64,000 nucleotides of DNA from Aurantiacibacter poecillastricola (GCF_030730945.1 NZ_JAVAMS010000002.1:992001-1056000), one strand, 5' to 3'; counted from the stretch's first letter, positions 1 through 9,964 are shown. Made by a program: numbers and translations. Notes: generated by a model from the letters alone, not told the origin.

Positions 1-39
1 CCTTTGCCTCGTCAACGCCCGGACCCTTGCGGAGTTTCC

Positions 40-720
40 CTATTCGATGCGCCCGTCATGCAGGCGGACCACGCGGTCCATGCGGGCAGCGAGGCGTTCG
101 TTATGCGTGGCTACCAGCGCCGAACTGCCCTGGCCGCGCACCAGCTCGAGGAACTGGCCGAGCACGCGGTCGGACGTTTTCTCGTCGAGATTGCCGGTAG
201 GCTCGTCCGCCAGCACCAGATGCGGCCGGTTGGCGAGCGCGCGGGCGACGGCAACGCGCTGCTGCTCCCCGCCCGAAAGCTGGCTGGGACGGTGGCCGAG
301 GCGGTGTTCGAGACCAAGCGCGCCGAGCAATTCGTCCGCTCGCTGGATCGCCGCGGGGCGCTTCGTGCCCAGCAGCAATTGCGGCAGGACGACGTTCTCG
401 CGCGCAGTGAAATCGGGCAGCAGGTGGTGAAACTGGTAGACGAAGCCGAGATGATCGCGCCGCAGCGTGGTCCGGTCGGCCGCGTCGAGCGCGCTCGCCT
501 CGGTCCCCGCGAGTTCGATCTGGCCGGAGAAGCCGCCTTCCAGCAAGCCGACAGCCTGAAGGAGCGTAGACTTGCCGGAGCCCGAGGGGCCGAGCAGCGC
601 CACGATCTCTCCGGGCGCGATCTCGAGGTTGACGCCGCGCAGCACGTCGATGCGTACCCCGCCCTGCTCGAAACTGCGAGCAAGGTTGCGAAGGCGGATG
701 ACGGGGGCCACGTCACTCAT
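40..720 (-). CDS. lolD: Lipoprotein-releasing ABC transporter ATP-binding protein LolD
   Basis: ATPase of the LolCDE complex, which extracts lipoproteins from the inner membrane and hands them to LolA. The 226-residue product has a Walker A motif (GPSGSGKS), the signature LSGGEQQR, and Walker B ending in [10 protein letters not shown], the LolD/MacB-type sequence. I start at the ATG at 720 ([10 protein letters not shown]) rather than the in-frame upstream codon at 789, because this gives the usual family length. It overlaps the end of lolC by 8 bases, which suggests translational coupling. The stop is TAG at 40-42. Function is well supported; other lipoprotein or peptide exporter ATPases of the same subfamily are the only alternative. 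Confidence 0.93.
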   Translation of the reverse strand: MSDVAPVIRLRNLARSFEQGGVRIDVLRGVNLEIAPGEIVALLGPSGSGKSTLLQAVGLLEGGFSGQIELAGTEASALDAADRTTLRRDHLGFVYQFHHLLPDFTARENVVLPQLLLGTKRPAAIQRADELLGALGLEHRLGHRPSQLSGGEQQRVAVARALANRPHLVLADEPTGNLDEKTSDRVLGQFLELVRGQGSSALVATHNERLAARMDRVVRLHDGRIE

Positions 721-1954
721 AGCGAAGCACCTCCACCGGATCGGTATTGGCCGCGCGGTAGGACGGGTAAAGCGTGGCGAGGAAGGCAAGGCCCATCGTC
801 ATGCCGGCAATGGTGAGAACCTCCAACGGATCGGTTCGCGCCGGAAGCTCGGTCAGGAAACGGACGGAGGGATCCCACAATTCCACGCCGAGCACCGCGC
901 TGATGCCTTCCACAATGGGCTGCCGGAAGAACAGCACGATCAGACCCAGCGCAACGCCTGCCCCGGTGCCGATCACGCCGACGATGGAGCCGGTGGTCAC
1001 GAAGATCTTGAGCAGGCTCCGCCGCGTCGCGCCCATGGTGCGCATGATGGCAATGTCGCGCGTCTTGGAGCGTACCAGCATCACCAGCGAGGAGAGGATG
1101 TTAAACGCTGCCACCAGCACGATGATGCCGAGCGCAAAGGCCATCGCCACGCGCTCCACCTGCAGGGCTTCGAACAGCGAGGCGTTCATCTGCTGCCAGT
1201 CCGTAACGACGGCGCGGCCCGACAGGCGCTCCGCGACGGGGGCGAGGATCTCGTTCACCCGGTCCGCATCTTCTGTCTGCACCTCGATCATGGAGATGGT
1301 GTCGCCCGTCATCAGCAGCGTCTGCGCCGAGGGGATGGGCATGACGACGAAGCGCTCGTCGAAATCGTACAGCCCCACCTCGAACACCGCTGTAACGGTA
1401 TAGCCGATCTGGCGCGGGACTGTGCCGAAAGGCGTCGGGCGGCCCTGCGGATTGATGATGGTGATCGTCTCGCCGAGACGGATGCCGAGATTTTGCTGCA
1501 GGCGGGAGCCGATGGCGACGTTGCGCGCCCCGGGTTGCAGCGTCGACATGTCGCCGACCAGCACGTTTTCCGCCATTTCCTCGATGTCGCCCGGCGTGTT
1601 CCCGCGTACGAAGATACCTTCGGCCCGCCCGTTATAGGTCGCGAGCAGCGGCTGCTCGATCAGCGGCGAGGCCTCGACGACGCCGGGCGTCTGCCGCACT
1701 TCCTCCAGCACCTCTTCCCAGTTCTCGAGCCGACCGCCATAGGCCTGCACGACGGCGTGGCCATTGAGCCCGGTGATACGGTCGAGCAATTCGGCGCGGA
1801 AACCGTTCATCACGCTCATCACGATCACCAGCATGGCGACCGAGAGCATGACGACGGTGATGGAGATGCCCGCCACCAGCGCTATCACGGCCTCGCTGCG
1901 GCCGGGCAGCATGTAGCGCTTGGCAATGGACCATTCGAATGAGGAGAGGATCAC
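713..1954 (-). CDS. lolC: Lipoprotein-releasing ABC transporter permease LolC/LolE family
   Basis: Membrane permease partner of LolD. The 413-residue product has an N-terminal membrane segment after [13 protein letters not shown], a large periplasmic domain, and three C-terminal membrane helices within an FtsX-type permease domain. A GTG start at 1954 ([14 protein letters not shown]) fits the family N-terminus; the reading frame stays open to 2020, but those residues look unlike a LolC start. No strong Shine-Dalgarno sequence is visible. The 3' end overlaps lolD. Only one permease gene is present here, so it probably acts as a homodimer or with a partner encoded elsewhere; alphaproteobacteria often have a single LolC/E-like protein. 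Confidence 0.9.
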   Translation of the reverse strand: MILSSFEWSIAKRYMLPGRSEAVIALVAGISITVVMLSVAMLVIVMSVMNGFRAELLDRITGLNGHAVVQAYGGRLENWEEVLEEVRQTPGVVEASPLIEQPLLATYNGRAEGIFVRGNTPGDIEEMAENVLVGDMSTLQPGARNVAIGSRLQQNLGIRLGETITIINPQGRPTPFGTVPRQIGYTVTAVFEVGLYDFDERFVVMPIPSAQTLLMTGDTISMIEVQTEDADRVNEILAPVAERLSGRAVVTDWQQMNASLFEALQVERVAMAFALGIIVLVAAFNILSSLVMLVRSKTRDIAIMRTMGATRRSLLKIFVTTGSIVGVIGTGAGVALGLIVLFFRQPIVEGISAVLGVELWDPSVRFLTELPARTDPLEVLTIAGMTMGLAFLATLYPSYRAANTDPVEVLRYE

Positions 1955-2065
1955 GAGAGTAACTGGGGCCTTGTCATCAGGATTGCAGAGCCGTGTAGGC
2001 ACGCGCGGTAGGGCAGGCAAGCTGAACTCGCGACAACCTCGCCCCTGCCTGGTGAGCGCCGAACC

Positions 2066-2089
2066 TGGAACACATGGAACACGGTCCTG
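2066..2089 (-). repeat. Copy 1 of a 24-base element with a GTGTTCCA tandem
   Basis: Read on the minus strand this is CAGGAC, one base, GTGTTCCA, one base, GTGTTCCA. A second copy at 60201-60224 matches at 22 of 24 positions. It lies upstream of lolC in a non-coding gap. The period of the repeat is 9 bases, so it is not the alphaproteobacterial LexA box (GTTC-N7-GTTC). It could be an operator or a member of a dispersed intergenic repeat family. Confidence 0.6.
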
Positions 2090-2151
2090 GGCGGGAAAAG
2101 CGGCGGGGTGGTAAAGCGCGCGTTTCTGCGGGTGAGAGGGTCACGGAAGGC

Positions 2152-2183
2152 CATGACGCCGAGCCTCTCGGCGCGGCGTCATG
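2152..2183. repeat. Perfect 10-bp inverted repeat, hairpin
   Basis: CATGACGCCG at 2152-2161 pairs with CGGCGTCATG at 2174-2183, and an inner GCC/GGC pair sits in the 12-base loop. It lies 21 bases past the stop of the DUF885 gene, so it may act as its terminator or as an mRNA-end stabiliser, but no T-run follows on either strand. Confidence 0.5.
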
Positions 2184-2204
2184 TAGGAAAGCCTTCCCGC
2201 CTGC

Positions 2205-3971
2205 CTAAGCGGCCATTTCCTCCGCAATCCAGGCGTCCACCTGCTCTTCCAGCAGGTCGAGCGGTATGGCACCGTTCTCAAGCACGGTATCGTGGAAGGC
2301 GCGCAGGTCGAAATCCTCGCCCAGCGCTTCTTCCGCACGGACGCGCAGTTCGCGGATCTTCAGCTCGCCCAGCTTGTAGGCCAGCGCCTGTCCCGGCCAG
2401 GTAATGTAGCGATTGACCTCGGCGCTGATATTGCCGGGCGAGAGCGCGGTGTTCTCCAGCATGAAGTCTACAGCCTGCTGCCGCGTCCAGCCGAGCGAAT
2501 GGATGCCGGTATCGACCACCAGCCGCGAAGCGCGCCACATCTCGTAGGAGAGGCGGCCCATTTCCTTGGCGGGCGTATCGTAGAGCCCCATCTCGATACC
2601 GAGCCGCTCGGAATAGAGGCCCCAGCCCTCCACGAAGACGGTGAAATAGGTGCCGTTCGCGCGCAGCGGGTGGATGTCCATCTCCTGCTGCAGCGAGATC
2701 TGGTGGTGATGCCCCGGCACCGCTTCATGCACGCCCAGCGCAGGCAATTCCCACAAGGGCCGCTGGTCGAGCTCGGTCAGGTTGAGGCGGTAGATGCCGG
2801 GCTGGCCGGTGGCGATGGAGCCACGTTCGTAATAGGCGGTAGTGTTGCCGGGGGCGCTCGCAGCGGGGATGGGCTGCACTGTATAGGGCAGGCGCGGGAG
2901 CTTGCCGAACAGGCGCGGCATCCACCCGTCGATTTCCTTCGCCAGCGCCGCGGTGTGCTCGAGATAGCTCTCCTCGTCCTCGGGGTAATATTGCGGGTCG
3001 GTGCGCAGGTGTTCGATAAAGGCCTCGCGCGTGTCGAATCCGGCCTCCGCAGCGACTTCTTCCATCTCCGCCCGGATACGCGCCACTTCGGAAAGACCGA
3101 GATCGTGGACCTCCTGCGGCGTCATCTCGGTGGTGGTGAAGCTGCGCACGCGGTAGGCGTAATAGTCCTGCCCGCCCGGCGTCTCGCCGATACCGGGCGA
3201 AGCACCGGCGCGGCAGTTCGGGGCATAGTCCTCCTGGTAATATTCGAGGAAGGTTCCCAGCCCCTCGAACGCGCCCTCGCTGATGGCGCTGCGGGCGCGG
3301 ACCTGCAATTGCTCCCAGTCGCTCTCGGCAATGCCCGAGGGACGGGTATCGAAGGCCTGCCACCAGACGGACTGTTCGGGACTCTCGGCGATCAATCCCG
3401 AAATCGAGTCCTCGTAGCCTGCCATCGGCTCGCAAGGCTGGGTGAGGCCACGCTCGATCCCACCTTCATTACGGGCGATAAAGGACTGGATATATTCCGG
3501 AAAGCTCTCCAGCCGGGTGAGATAGCTATCATAGTCCGCCATCGTGAACAGCGGGGAGGAATAGGGAAGGCCCGCAATCGTGTTCTGCGGCCCGCCGCGA
3601 TTGGTGAAGGTGATATAGCGGTCCTGCTCGTACTCGCTCGCCTCCAGCGTATCCCGGAAATCACGCTCCAGTAGGGCGTAGTCGATGGCGAGATTGTCTG
3701 GCAGCGCGTCCTCGTCGATGGCCTCCAGCCGGGTGAGGAATTCGCGCGTTTCGCCGAGGCGCCGGTCATACCCCTCCATCGAGGGATCGCCCAATTGCCC
3801 GTCCCCCCGCCGGTCGCCGATATTGGTGGCGAGCCAGGGCGAATTGTCCAGCGCCCATTGCCACACATCCTCGCGCAACACCGTGAAATCCTCCTCGGCG
3901 TCCTGCGCCAGGGCAGGCAGAGGCAGGGCAACGGCAAGCGCGAGGGCAGAGGCGGCGAGAAAGCGGTTCAT
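2205..3971 (-). CDS. Secreted DUF885 family protein, putative metallohydrolase
   Basis: A 588-residue protein with a clear signal peptide (MNRFLAASALALAVALPLPALAQ), so it is exported to the periplasm. It carries the DUF885 hallmark HEAVPGHHHQ at about residues 415-424, which resembles a zinc-binding HExxxGH motif. A downstream glutamate in the FVEGWGLYSERL stretch could supply a further ligand. Family members are often annotated as carboxypeptidase-like, but I know of no firm substrate. It is a single gene; the downstream neighbours lolC-lolD lie beyond a 250-base gap holding a hairpin and a repeat element. Length is normal for the family (550-620). Confidence 0.85.
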   Translation of the reverse strand: MNRFLAASALALAVALPLPALAQDAEEDFTVLREDVWQWALDNSPWLATNIGDRRGDGQLGDPSMEGYDRRLGETREFLTRLEAIDEDALPDNLAIDYALLERDFRDTLEASEYEQDRYITFTNRGGPQNTIAGLPYSSPLFTMADYDSYLTRLESFPEYIQSFIARNEGGIERGLTQPCEPMAGYEDSISGLIAESPEQSVWWQAFDTRPSGIAESDWEQLQVRARSAISEGAFEGLGTFLEYYQEDYAPNCRAGASPGIGETPGGQDYYAYRVRSFTTTEMTPQEVHDLGLSEVARIRAEMEEVAAEAGFDTREAFIEHLRTDPQYYPEDEESYLEHTAALAKEIDGWMPRLFGKLPRLPYTVQPIPAASAPGNTTAYYERGSIATGQPGIYRLNLTELDQRPLWELPALGVHEAVPGHHHQISLQQEMDIHPLRANGTYFTVFVEGWGLYSERLGIEMGLYDTPAKEMGRLSYEMWRASRLVVDTGIHSLGWTRQQAVDFMLENTALSPGNISAEVNRYITWPGQALAYKLGELKIRELRVRAEEALGEDFDLRAFHDTVLENGAIPLDLLEEQVDAWIAEEMAA

Positions 3972-4032
3972 GGGCTGGGGGACTCCTGCGAGAAATGGTT
4001 GCGCGCGAGACTAGGCCCTCGGCAGTCTTTGT

Positions 4033-6102
4033 CTAGCCGCTCCGCAGTGTTTGCACGCCCCAGTCGCGTTCCAGCAGATAGAGCACTACGCGCGCCGCCT
4101 CGCCGCGTTCGGGGTTGGAGAGGCCGCCCTGGCGTTCCACCAGCAGCTTCACATCGGCATTGGCGATCTCGAGCAGCTTGGTCACCTGTTCCAGCGTCGC
4201 GATGGAGAAGCCCTCCTCCCCGCTCTGCCGCGTGCCGAGTAGTTCCCCGCCGCCGCGCAGCTTGAGATCTTCCTCGGCCAGCAGGAAGCCGTCCTGCGAG
4301 CTTTTCATCAGTTCGAGGCGCTTCTTGCCGGTTTCGCTCAATTCGGCGGAGCGCAGCAGCAGGCAGGTCGACTTCTCGCTACCCCGCCCCACGCGGCCGC
4401 GCAGCTGGTGGAGCTGGGCGAGGCCGAAGCGTTCCGCCTGCTCGATCACCATGAGCGTCGCGTTGGGCACGTCCACGCCCACCTCGATCACCGTGGTGGC
4501 CACCAGCACCTTCGCCTCGCCCGCAGCGAAGCGGGCCATCGCGGCGTCCTTTTCCTCGGGTGCGAGCTGGCCGTGCACGAGCACCACGTCCTCGCCGAAC
4601 CGCTCGCGCAGGCCCGCATAGCGCGCTTCGGCGGCGGCGATATCGTTGTCCATCGTCTCGCTGTCGCGCACCATCGGGCACACCCAGTAGGCCTGCTGGC
4701 CGCTTTCTACATGGCGGCCCATGGCAGCGACGAGGTCGTCCAGCCGGTCGACCGGCAATACACGGGTGTCGATGGCCTGCCTGCCGGGCGGCAAATCGTC
4801 GAGGCGGCTGACTTCCATCTCGCCGTGATTGGCCAGAACCAGCGTGCGCGGGATCGGCGTTGCCGTCATTGCGAGGGTGTGCGGCGTGACGCGGCCCTTC
4901 TGCGCCAGCATCAACCTTTGCGAGACGCCGAAGCGATGCTGCTCATCGATCACCACGAGGCCGAGATTTTTATAGCTCACGCTCTCCTGAAAGATGGCGT
5001 GGGTGCCCACCACGATGTCGATACTGCCATCGAGCAGGCCCATGAGGATGCTCTCGCGCGCCCTGCCCTTGTCGCGGCCCGTCAGCAGTGCAATCTCGAC
5101 CCCGGTGGGCCGGGCCATTGTGCGCAGGGTCTCGAAATGCTGGCGGGCGAGCAGTTCGGTGGGGGCCAGCATCGCGGCCTGCGCGCCCGCCTCCACCGCC
5201 ACCAGCATCGCTTCCAGCGCCACGACGGTCTTGCCCGCGCCGACATCGCCTTGCAGCAGGCGGAGCATGGGGGAGCTTTGCGCCATATCACCGGCGATCT
5301 CGTCGATGCTGCGCTGCTGCGCGCCGGTGAGCGGGAAAGGCAGTTGCAGCTTGTCGCGCAGGTGCCCGTCGCCCTGCAAGGGCTGGCCGCGGCGCTTGCG
5401 ATTGGTCTCGCGCACCAGCATCAGCGCGAGGGCATTGGCGAACAACTCGTCATAGGCGAGGCGGTCACGGGCCTTAACGTTCTCGCTCTTGTGCGCGGCG
5501 GCGATGGCTTCGCGCCAGCTGGGCCAGCCGTGCCGCTCCATCGTGCTGCGCTCGATCCACTCGGGAAGTTCGGGCGCGCGGCTTATGGATTGCTCGACGA
5601 GGCTGGCAATGCGGGGCTGAGTCAGCCCTTCGGAAAGGCGATAGACCGGCTCCACCAGCTGCCCCATCGCTCCGTCGCTTTTCTCCGCAATGTGGTCCGG
5701 GTGCACGATCTGGAGCATCTGATCGTACTGATCGAGCCTGCCTGCCACCCAGCGTTTCTCTCCCACCGGAAGCTGCTTCTTCGCCGTGTAGCTCGCCCGC
5801 CCGAAATATGTGAGCGCGCAGATATTGCCCTTCGCATCCGACGCCAGCACCCGGTGCGGCCCGCGCGGCGAGCGGCTGGCGCGGTGCTCCGTCACGTCGA
5901 GCGCCACCACCACCTGCTCGCCCACATTCGCATCGTCGAGATCGGCGACCGCGCGGCGTGTGACGAAACGCTCCGGCAAGTGGTACAGCACGTCGCGAAT
6001 GCGCGTGAGACCCAGCTTCTCCATCGGCTTCTTCAGCTTCGGGCCTATGCCTTCGAGGCTCTCGGTCTCGGCGAAGAGGGGATTGAGGATATCGGGGCGC
6101 AT
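4033..6102 (-). CDS. recG: ATP-dependent DNA helicase RecG
   Basis: A 689-residue helicase that remodels stalled replication forks and branch-migrates Holliday junctions. The N-terminal wedge/OB region includes LYHLPERF, typical of RecG, at about residues 40-47. The motor domains follow: Walker A GDVGAGKT, the DEQH box (VIDEQHRFGV), the TATPIPRT motif, and QLRGRVGRG in motif VI. The C-terminal TRG-type region (LAEEDLKLRGGGELLGTRQSG) is intact. Length matches the family. It is divergent from sdhE across a 47-base gap that contains a 7-bp inverted repeat. Confidence 0.96.
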   Translation of the reverse strand: MRPDILNPLFAETESLEGIGPKLKKPMEKLGLTRIRDVLYHLPERFVTRRAVADLDDANVGEQVVVALDVTEHRASRSPRGPHRVLASDAKGNICALTYFGRASYTAKKQLPVGEKRWVAGRLDQYDQMLQIVHPDHIAEKSDGAMGQLVEPVYRLSEGLTQPRIASLVEQSISRAPELPEWIERSTMERHGWPSWREAIAAAHKSENVKARDRLAYDELFANALALMLVRETNRKRRGQPLQGDGHLRDKLQLPFPLTGAQQRSIDEIAGDMAQSSPMLRLLQGDVGAGKTVVALEAMLVAVEAGAQAAMLAPTELLARQHFETLRTMARPTGVEIALLTGRDKGRARESILMGLLDGSIDIVVGTHAIFQESVSYKNLGLVVIDEQHRFGVSQRLMLAQKGRVTPHTLAMTATPIPRTLVLANHGEMEVSRLDDLPPGRQAIDTRVLPVDRLDDLVAAMGRHVESGQQAYWVCPMVRDSETMDNDIAAAEARYAGLRERFGEDVVLVHGQLAPEEKDAAMARFAAGEAKVLVATTVIEVGVDVPNATLMVIEQAERFGLAQLHQLRGRVGRGSEKSTCLLLRSAELSETGKKRLELMKSSQDGFLLAEEDLKLRGGGELLGTRQSGEEGFSIATLEQVTKLLEIANADVKLLVERQGGLSNPERGEAARVVLYLLERDWGVQTLRSG

Positions 6103-6123
6103 GGCTTGCCACTAGCGCAAGCC
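6103..6123. repeat. Short inverted repeat between recG and sdhE
   Basis: GGCTTGC at 6103-6109 and GCAAGCC at 6117-6123 form a 7-bp palindrome with a 7-base centre in the divergent recG/sdhE intergenic gap. It directly abuts the recG start codon. It may be an operator or a chance symmetry. Confidence 0.3.
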
Positions 6124-6149
6124 GCCGCAGACTTGTAGAAGCCTTCGCC

Positions 6150-6419
6150 ATGTCCTCCCCCGATCTTCAGACCCGTCTTGCCCGCGCCCGTTTCCGTGCA
6201 TGGCATCGCGGCACGCGGGAGGCCGACTACATGTTCGGCGGCTATTTCGACCGCTATCACGAAACATGGGACGAGGCAGGCCTCGCCTGGTTCGAGGCGC
6301 TGCTGGACCATGATGATGTCGACGTGATGGCGTGGGCGCTGGGCCGCGGCGAACCGCCTGCCGAGATCGCGGGCGAACAGATGGAACGCATGCGCAAGCT
6401 GGACTACGTGAGCATCTGA
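6150..6419 (+). CDS. sdhE: Succinate dehydrogenase assembly factor SdhE
   Basis: A small 89-residue protein that promotes covalent attachment of FAD to the flavoprotein subunit of succinate dehydrogenase. The diagnostic RGxxE motif is present as RGTRE (residues 20-24), within WHRGTREADYMFGGYFDR, and the rest of the small helical domain follows (LAWFEALLDHDDVDVMAW). Length matches the family. It lies just upstream of mfd (49-base gap) in the same direction. Its usual targets, the sdh genes, are not in the window. Confidence 0.93.
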   Translation: MSSPDLQTRLARARFRAWHRGTREADYMFGGYFDRYHETWDEAGLAWFEALLDHDDVDVMAWALGRGEPPAEIAGEQMERMRKLDYVSI

Positions 6420-6468
6420 GGGCAAGGCGCGCCGGAACCCCCTTCCCTCCGGTGCCTTTCCTAAGTTC

Positions 6469-9400
6469 ATGCCCGACCTGCAACGTATCCTGAAAGCCGA
6501 AACGCCGCTCACGCTCGCCTCCGTGGTGCGCGGGGCGCAGCCGCTGGTGATGGCGGACCTTGCCCGCGCCGCGAAACGCCGCGCCGTGTTCGTCGCGCCC
6601 GACGATGCGGCCATGCGCGCTGTGACGGATGCCGCGCAGTTCTTCGCGCCCGAATTGCAGGTGGTAGAATTTCCCGCGTGGGACTGCCTTCCCTACGACC
6701 GCGCCAGCCCCGCCCTCTCCGTCAGCGCGCGGCGGCTCGCGGCGCTCCATGCGCTTGGGCAGAAGGGCGGCGCGAACCAGTTGGTCGTCACCACGGTAAA
6801 TGCGTTGCTCCAGCGCGTGCTCACCCCGTTCCGTATTCGCGAGGCGGTGCGCGAGTTCAAAGTGGGCACGCAGATCGGGTTCGAGAGCCTTTCAGGCCTG
6901 CTGCGCCGACAGGGCTATACCCGCGTCGATACCGTGGTGGATACCGGCGAATACGCGATGCGCGGCTCCATCGTCGACATCTATCCCAGCGGCCTCGAAG
7001 GCGGGTTGCGGCTCGATTTCTTCGGTGACGAGCTCGAAAGCCTGCGCCTGTTCGACCCCAGCACCCAGCGCACGACCGAGTTGGTCGAGAGCCATCTGCT
7101 CCTGCCCGCCAGCGAAGCCTTGCTGGACGACGATTCGATCAAGCGCTTCCGCAGCCGCTACCGAGAGATGTTCGGCGCCGACGCCACGCAGGATCCGCTC
7201 TACGAGGCTGTCAGCGAAGGACGCAGGCTCGCTGGAATGGAACACTGGATGCCGCTGTTCGAGGACAAGCTGGCGACCCTGTTCGATCACCTGACCTCGG
7301 ACGATGCCATCGTCATCGATTCAGGCGCGTTGCAGGCTGCGGAGGAACGCCTCACCGACATCGCCGACTATCACCGCCAGCGCGGCGAGACTTCGGGGCA
7401 AGCCAAGGGCAGCTACCGACCACTCGCGCCCGATGCGCTCTACCTGCAGCAGGACGAGTTCGGCGCCGCGATGCAGGAGTGGCCGATGCACCGCTCCACC
7501 ATCTTCGCAGAGCCGGAGAGCGACGTAGTGGTCGATTTCGGCTTCCGTTCCGCGCGCGATTTCACGCCCGAACGCTCGGCGGGTAAGAACGTCTACGAAG
7601 CGGCGGCGGCGCATTTCAAGGATGTCGCGAAGACCGGCAAGCGGCCGCTGCTGGCCACATATTCGCAGGGTTCGCGCAGCCGCATCACCTCCATCGTGGA
7701 GGAAGCGGGCACGCCGGTGCAGCTGGCCGAGACTTGGCAGGAAGGCCTCGGCGCGTCGGCGAAGGGCAAGACCACCGCGCTGGTCCTGCCGCTTGATACA
7801 GGCTTTGCCAATGACGAGCTGGAAGTCGTTACCGAGCAGGACCTCTTGGGCGACCGGCTCGTGCGGCGGCGCAAGAAGAAGAAGGATGCCGACGCCTTCC
7901 TCGCCGAATTGCAGGCGCTGTCACGCGGCGACCTGGTGGTTCACGTGGATCACGGCATCGGCAAGTATCTCGGCCTCGAACCCATTGCCGTGGGCAAGAG
8001 CCAGCACGACTGCGTGATGCTGGAATATGCAGGCGGCGACAAGCTCTACATCCCTGTCGAGAACCTTGATGTCCTCTCGCGCTATGGCTCCTCCGAAGAA
8101 GGCGTCTCGCTCGACCGTCTTGGCGGCGAGGCATGGCAGAAGCGCCGCGCCCGCCTGAAGGAGCGGATCCAGGCCATAGCCGGCGAGCTGATGGAAGTCG
8201 CCGCCCGGCGCGCGCTGAAAAAGGCCCCGGTGCTCGAGCCCGAGGAAGCCAGCTACAACCAGTTCCTCGACCGCTTCCAGTACGAGGAGACCGAGGACCA
8301 GGAACAAGCCATCGCCGACGTGCTGCGCGACCTCGAAAGCGGGCGGCCGATGGACCGCCTCGTCTGCGGCGATGTTGGCTTCGGCAAGACCGAGGTGGCC
8401 CTGCGCGCAGCCTTCGTCGCCGCCATGAACGGCCAGCAGGTGGCTATGGTGGCACCCACCACCCTCCTCGCCCGCCAGCATTTCCAGAATTTCTGTGACC
8501 GCTTCAACGGCTTCCCGCTGAAGATCGGCCGTCTCTCGCGCCTCGTCTCCGCGAAGGAAATGAAGGATACGCGCGACGGATTGGCTTCGGGCGATGTCGA
8601 TATCGTGATCGGCACCCATGCGATCCTCTCCAAGAATACGAAGTTCAAGGATCTGGGCCTCGTGATCGTGGACGAGGAGCAGCGCTTCGGCGTCACCCAC
8701 AAGGAGAAGCTGAAGCAGCTGCGCACCGACGTCCACGTCCTCACTCTCACCGCCACGCCCATCCCGCGCACGCTGCAGATGGCGATGACGGGCCTGCGTG
8801 AGCTGTCCACCATCAAGACGCCGCCCGTGGACCGCCTCGCAGTGCGCACCTACGTGATGGAGTGGGACGACATGGTGATCCGCGAGGCGCTGCTGCGCGA
8901 ACACCATCGCGGCGGGCAGAGCTTCATCGTCGTCCCGCGCATCTCCGACATGGCTCCTCTGGAGGAATGGCTGCGCGACACCGTGCCCGAGGTGAAGGTG
9001 GTCGCCGCGCACGGCCAGATGAGCGCGGGCGAGATCGAGGAGCGGATGAGCGCCTTCTACGAGGGCAAGTACGAGGTGCTGCTCTCCACCACCATCGTCG
9101 AAAGCGGCCTCGACCTGCCGAGCGCCAACACCATCATCATCCACCGTGCCGACCGCTTCGGGCTCGCCCAGCTTTACCAGCTGCGCGGGCGCGTGGGCCG
9201 ATCCAAGATCCGCGCCTATGCTTATCTCACCACCGAGAAGGACATGGCGCTTTCCGAAGTCGCGCAGAAGCGGCTCAAGGTGCTGGGCGATCTCGACAGC
9301 CTTGGCGGGGGCTTCCAGCTGGCGAGCCACGATCTCGACATTCGCGGCGCTGGCAACCTCTTGGGCGACGAGCAGTCGGGCCATATCCGCGAAGTCGGCT

Positions 9401-9954
9401 TCGAGCTCTATCAGTCCATGCTGGAAGACGCGATCATGGCCGCCAAGGCGGGCGAAGCAGGCCTCGAGACGGACCGCACCGGCCTCTCTCCGCAGATCAC
9501 CGTCGATGCGCCGATCATGATCCCCGAGGATTACGTGCCCGACCTCGCCGTACGCATGGCGCTCTACCGCCGCCTCAACCAGGCGGAGGGTCAGGCCGAA
9601 GTCGAAAGCCTCGCCGCCGAGATGATCGACCGCTTCGGCGAGCTGCCGCAGCCGACCAAGAACCTCATCCGCCTGATCGAGATCAAGGCGCAGGCCATCC
9701 AAGCGTGTATTGCCAAGATAGAGGTCGGCGCGCGCGGTACGCTCGTCACCTTCCACAAGGACGAGTTTCCCGATCCCGCAGGCCTCATCGCCTATGTCGA
9801 GCGGTTGAAGGACACTGCCAAGCTGCGCCCGGACATGAAGCTGCAGATCAACCGGGCATGGGGCGATCCGCAAAGCCGCCTCAACGGCCTGTTCCAGTTG
9901 ACCAAAGGCCTCAGCGGCATCGTCAGGAAAGCGGAGAAGAAGAAAGCAGCCTAG
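6469..9954 (+). CDS. mfd: Transcription-repair coupling factor Mfd
   Basis: A 1161-residue translocase that removes stalled RNA polymerase from DNA lesions and recruits UvrA. Visible parts in order: a UvrB-like N-terminal module (FPAWDCLPYDR, residues about 66-76); the RNA polymerase interaction domain with GDLVVHVDHGIGKYLGL; RecG-like motor domains with Walker A GDVGFGKTE, a DEEQ box (VDEEQRFGVTHKE) and QLRGRVGRS; and the C-terminal UvrA-binding domain. All motor motifs are intact. It probably shares a transcript with sdhE. No strong ribosome-binding site precedes the ATG at 6469. Confidence 0.97.
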   Translation: MPDLQRILKAETPLTLASVVRGAQPLVMADLARAAKRRAVFVAPDDAAMRAVTDAAQFFAPELQVVEFPAWDCLPYDRASPALSVSARRLAALHALGQKGGANQLVVTTVNALLQRVLTPFRIREAVREFKVGTQIGFESLSGLLRRQGYTRVDTVVDTGEYAMRGSIVDIYPSGLEGGLRLDFFGDELESLRLFDPSTQRTTELVESHLLLPASEALLDDDSIKRFRSRYREMFGADATQDPLYEAVSEGRRLAGMEHWMPLFEDKLATLFDHLTSDDAIVIDSGALQAAEERLTDIADYHRQRGETSGQAKGSYRPLAPDALYLQQDEFGAAMQEWPMHRSTIFAEPESDVVVDFGFRSARDFTPERSAGKNVYEAAAAHFKDVAKTGKRPLLATYSQGSRSRITSIVEEAGTPVQLAETWQEGLGASAKGKTTALVLPLDTGFANDELEVVTEQDLLGDRLVRRRKKKKDADAFLAELQALSRGDLVVHVDHGIGKYLGLEPIAVGKSQHDCVMLEYAGGDKLYIPVENLDVLSRYGSSEEGVSLDRLGGEAWQKRRARLKERIQAIAGELMEVAARRALKKAPVLEPEEASYNQFLDRFQYEETEDQEQAIADVLRDLESGRPMDRLVCGDVGFGKTEVALRAAFVAAMNGQQVAMVAPTTLLARQHFQNFCDRFNGFPLKIGRLSRLVSAKEMKDTRDGLASGDVDIVIGTHAILSKNTKFKDLGLVIVDEEQRFGVTHKEKLKQLRTDVHVLTLTATPIPRTLQMAMTGLRELSTIKTPPVDRLAVRTYVMEWDDMVIREALLREHHRGGQSFIVVPRISDMAPLEEWLRDTVPEVKVVAAHGQMSAGEIEERMSAFYEGKYEVLLSTTIVESGLDLPSANTIIIHRADRFGLAQLYQLRGRVGRSKIRAYAYLTTEKDMALSEVAQKRLKVLGDLDSLGGGFQLASHDLDIRGAGNLLGDEQSGHIREVGFELYQSMLEDAIMAAKAGEAGLETDRTGLSPQITVDAPIMIPEDYVPDLAVRMALYRRLNQAEGQAEVESLAAEMIDRFGELPQPTKNLIRLIEIKAQAIQACIAKIEVGARGTLVTFHKDEFPDPAGLIAYVERLKDTAKLRPDMKLQINRAWGDPQSRLNGLFQLTKGLSGIVRKAEKKKAA

Positions 9955-9964
9955 GAGACGCACG

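Noticed and set aside
2066..2089. LexA (SOS) box
   Set aside because: Alphaproteobacterial LexA sites are GTTC-N7-GTTC; the repeats here have five bases between GTTC units.
7921..9963. Long open frame opposite mfd (680 codons)
   Set aside because: Frame created by GC-rich codon bias opposite a real gene; low-complexity His/Ala/Gly/Leu/Val composition and no domain.
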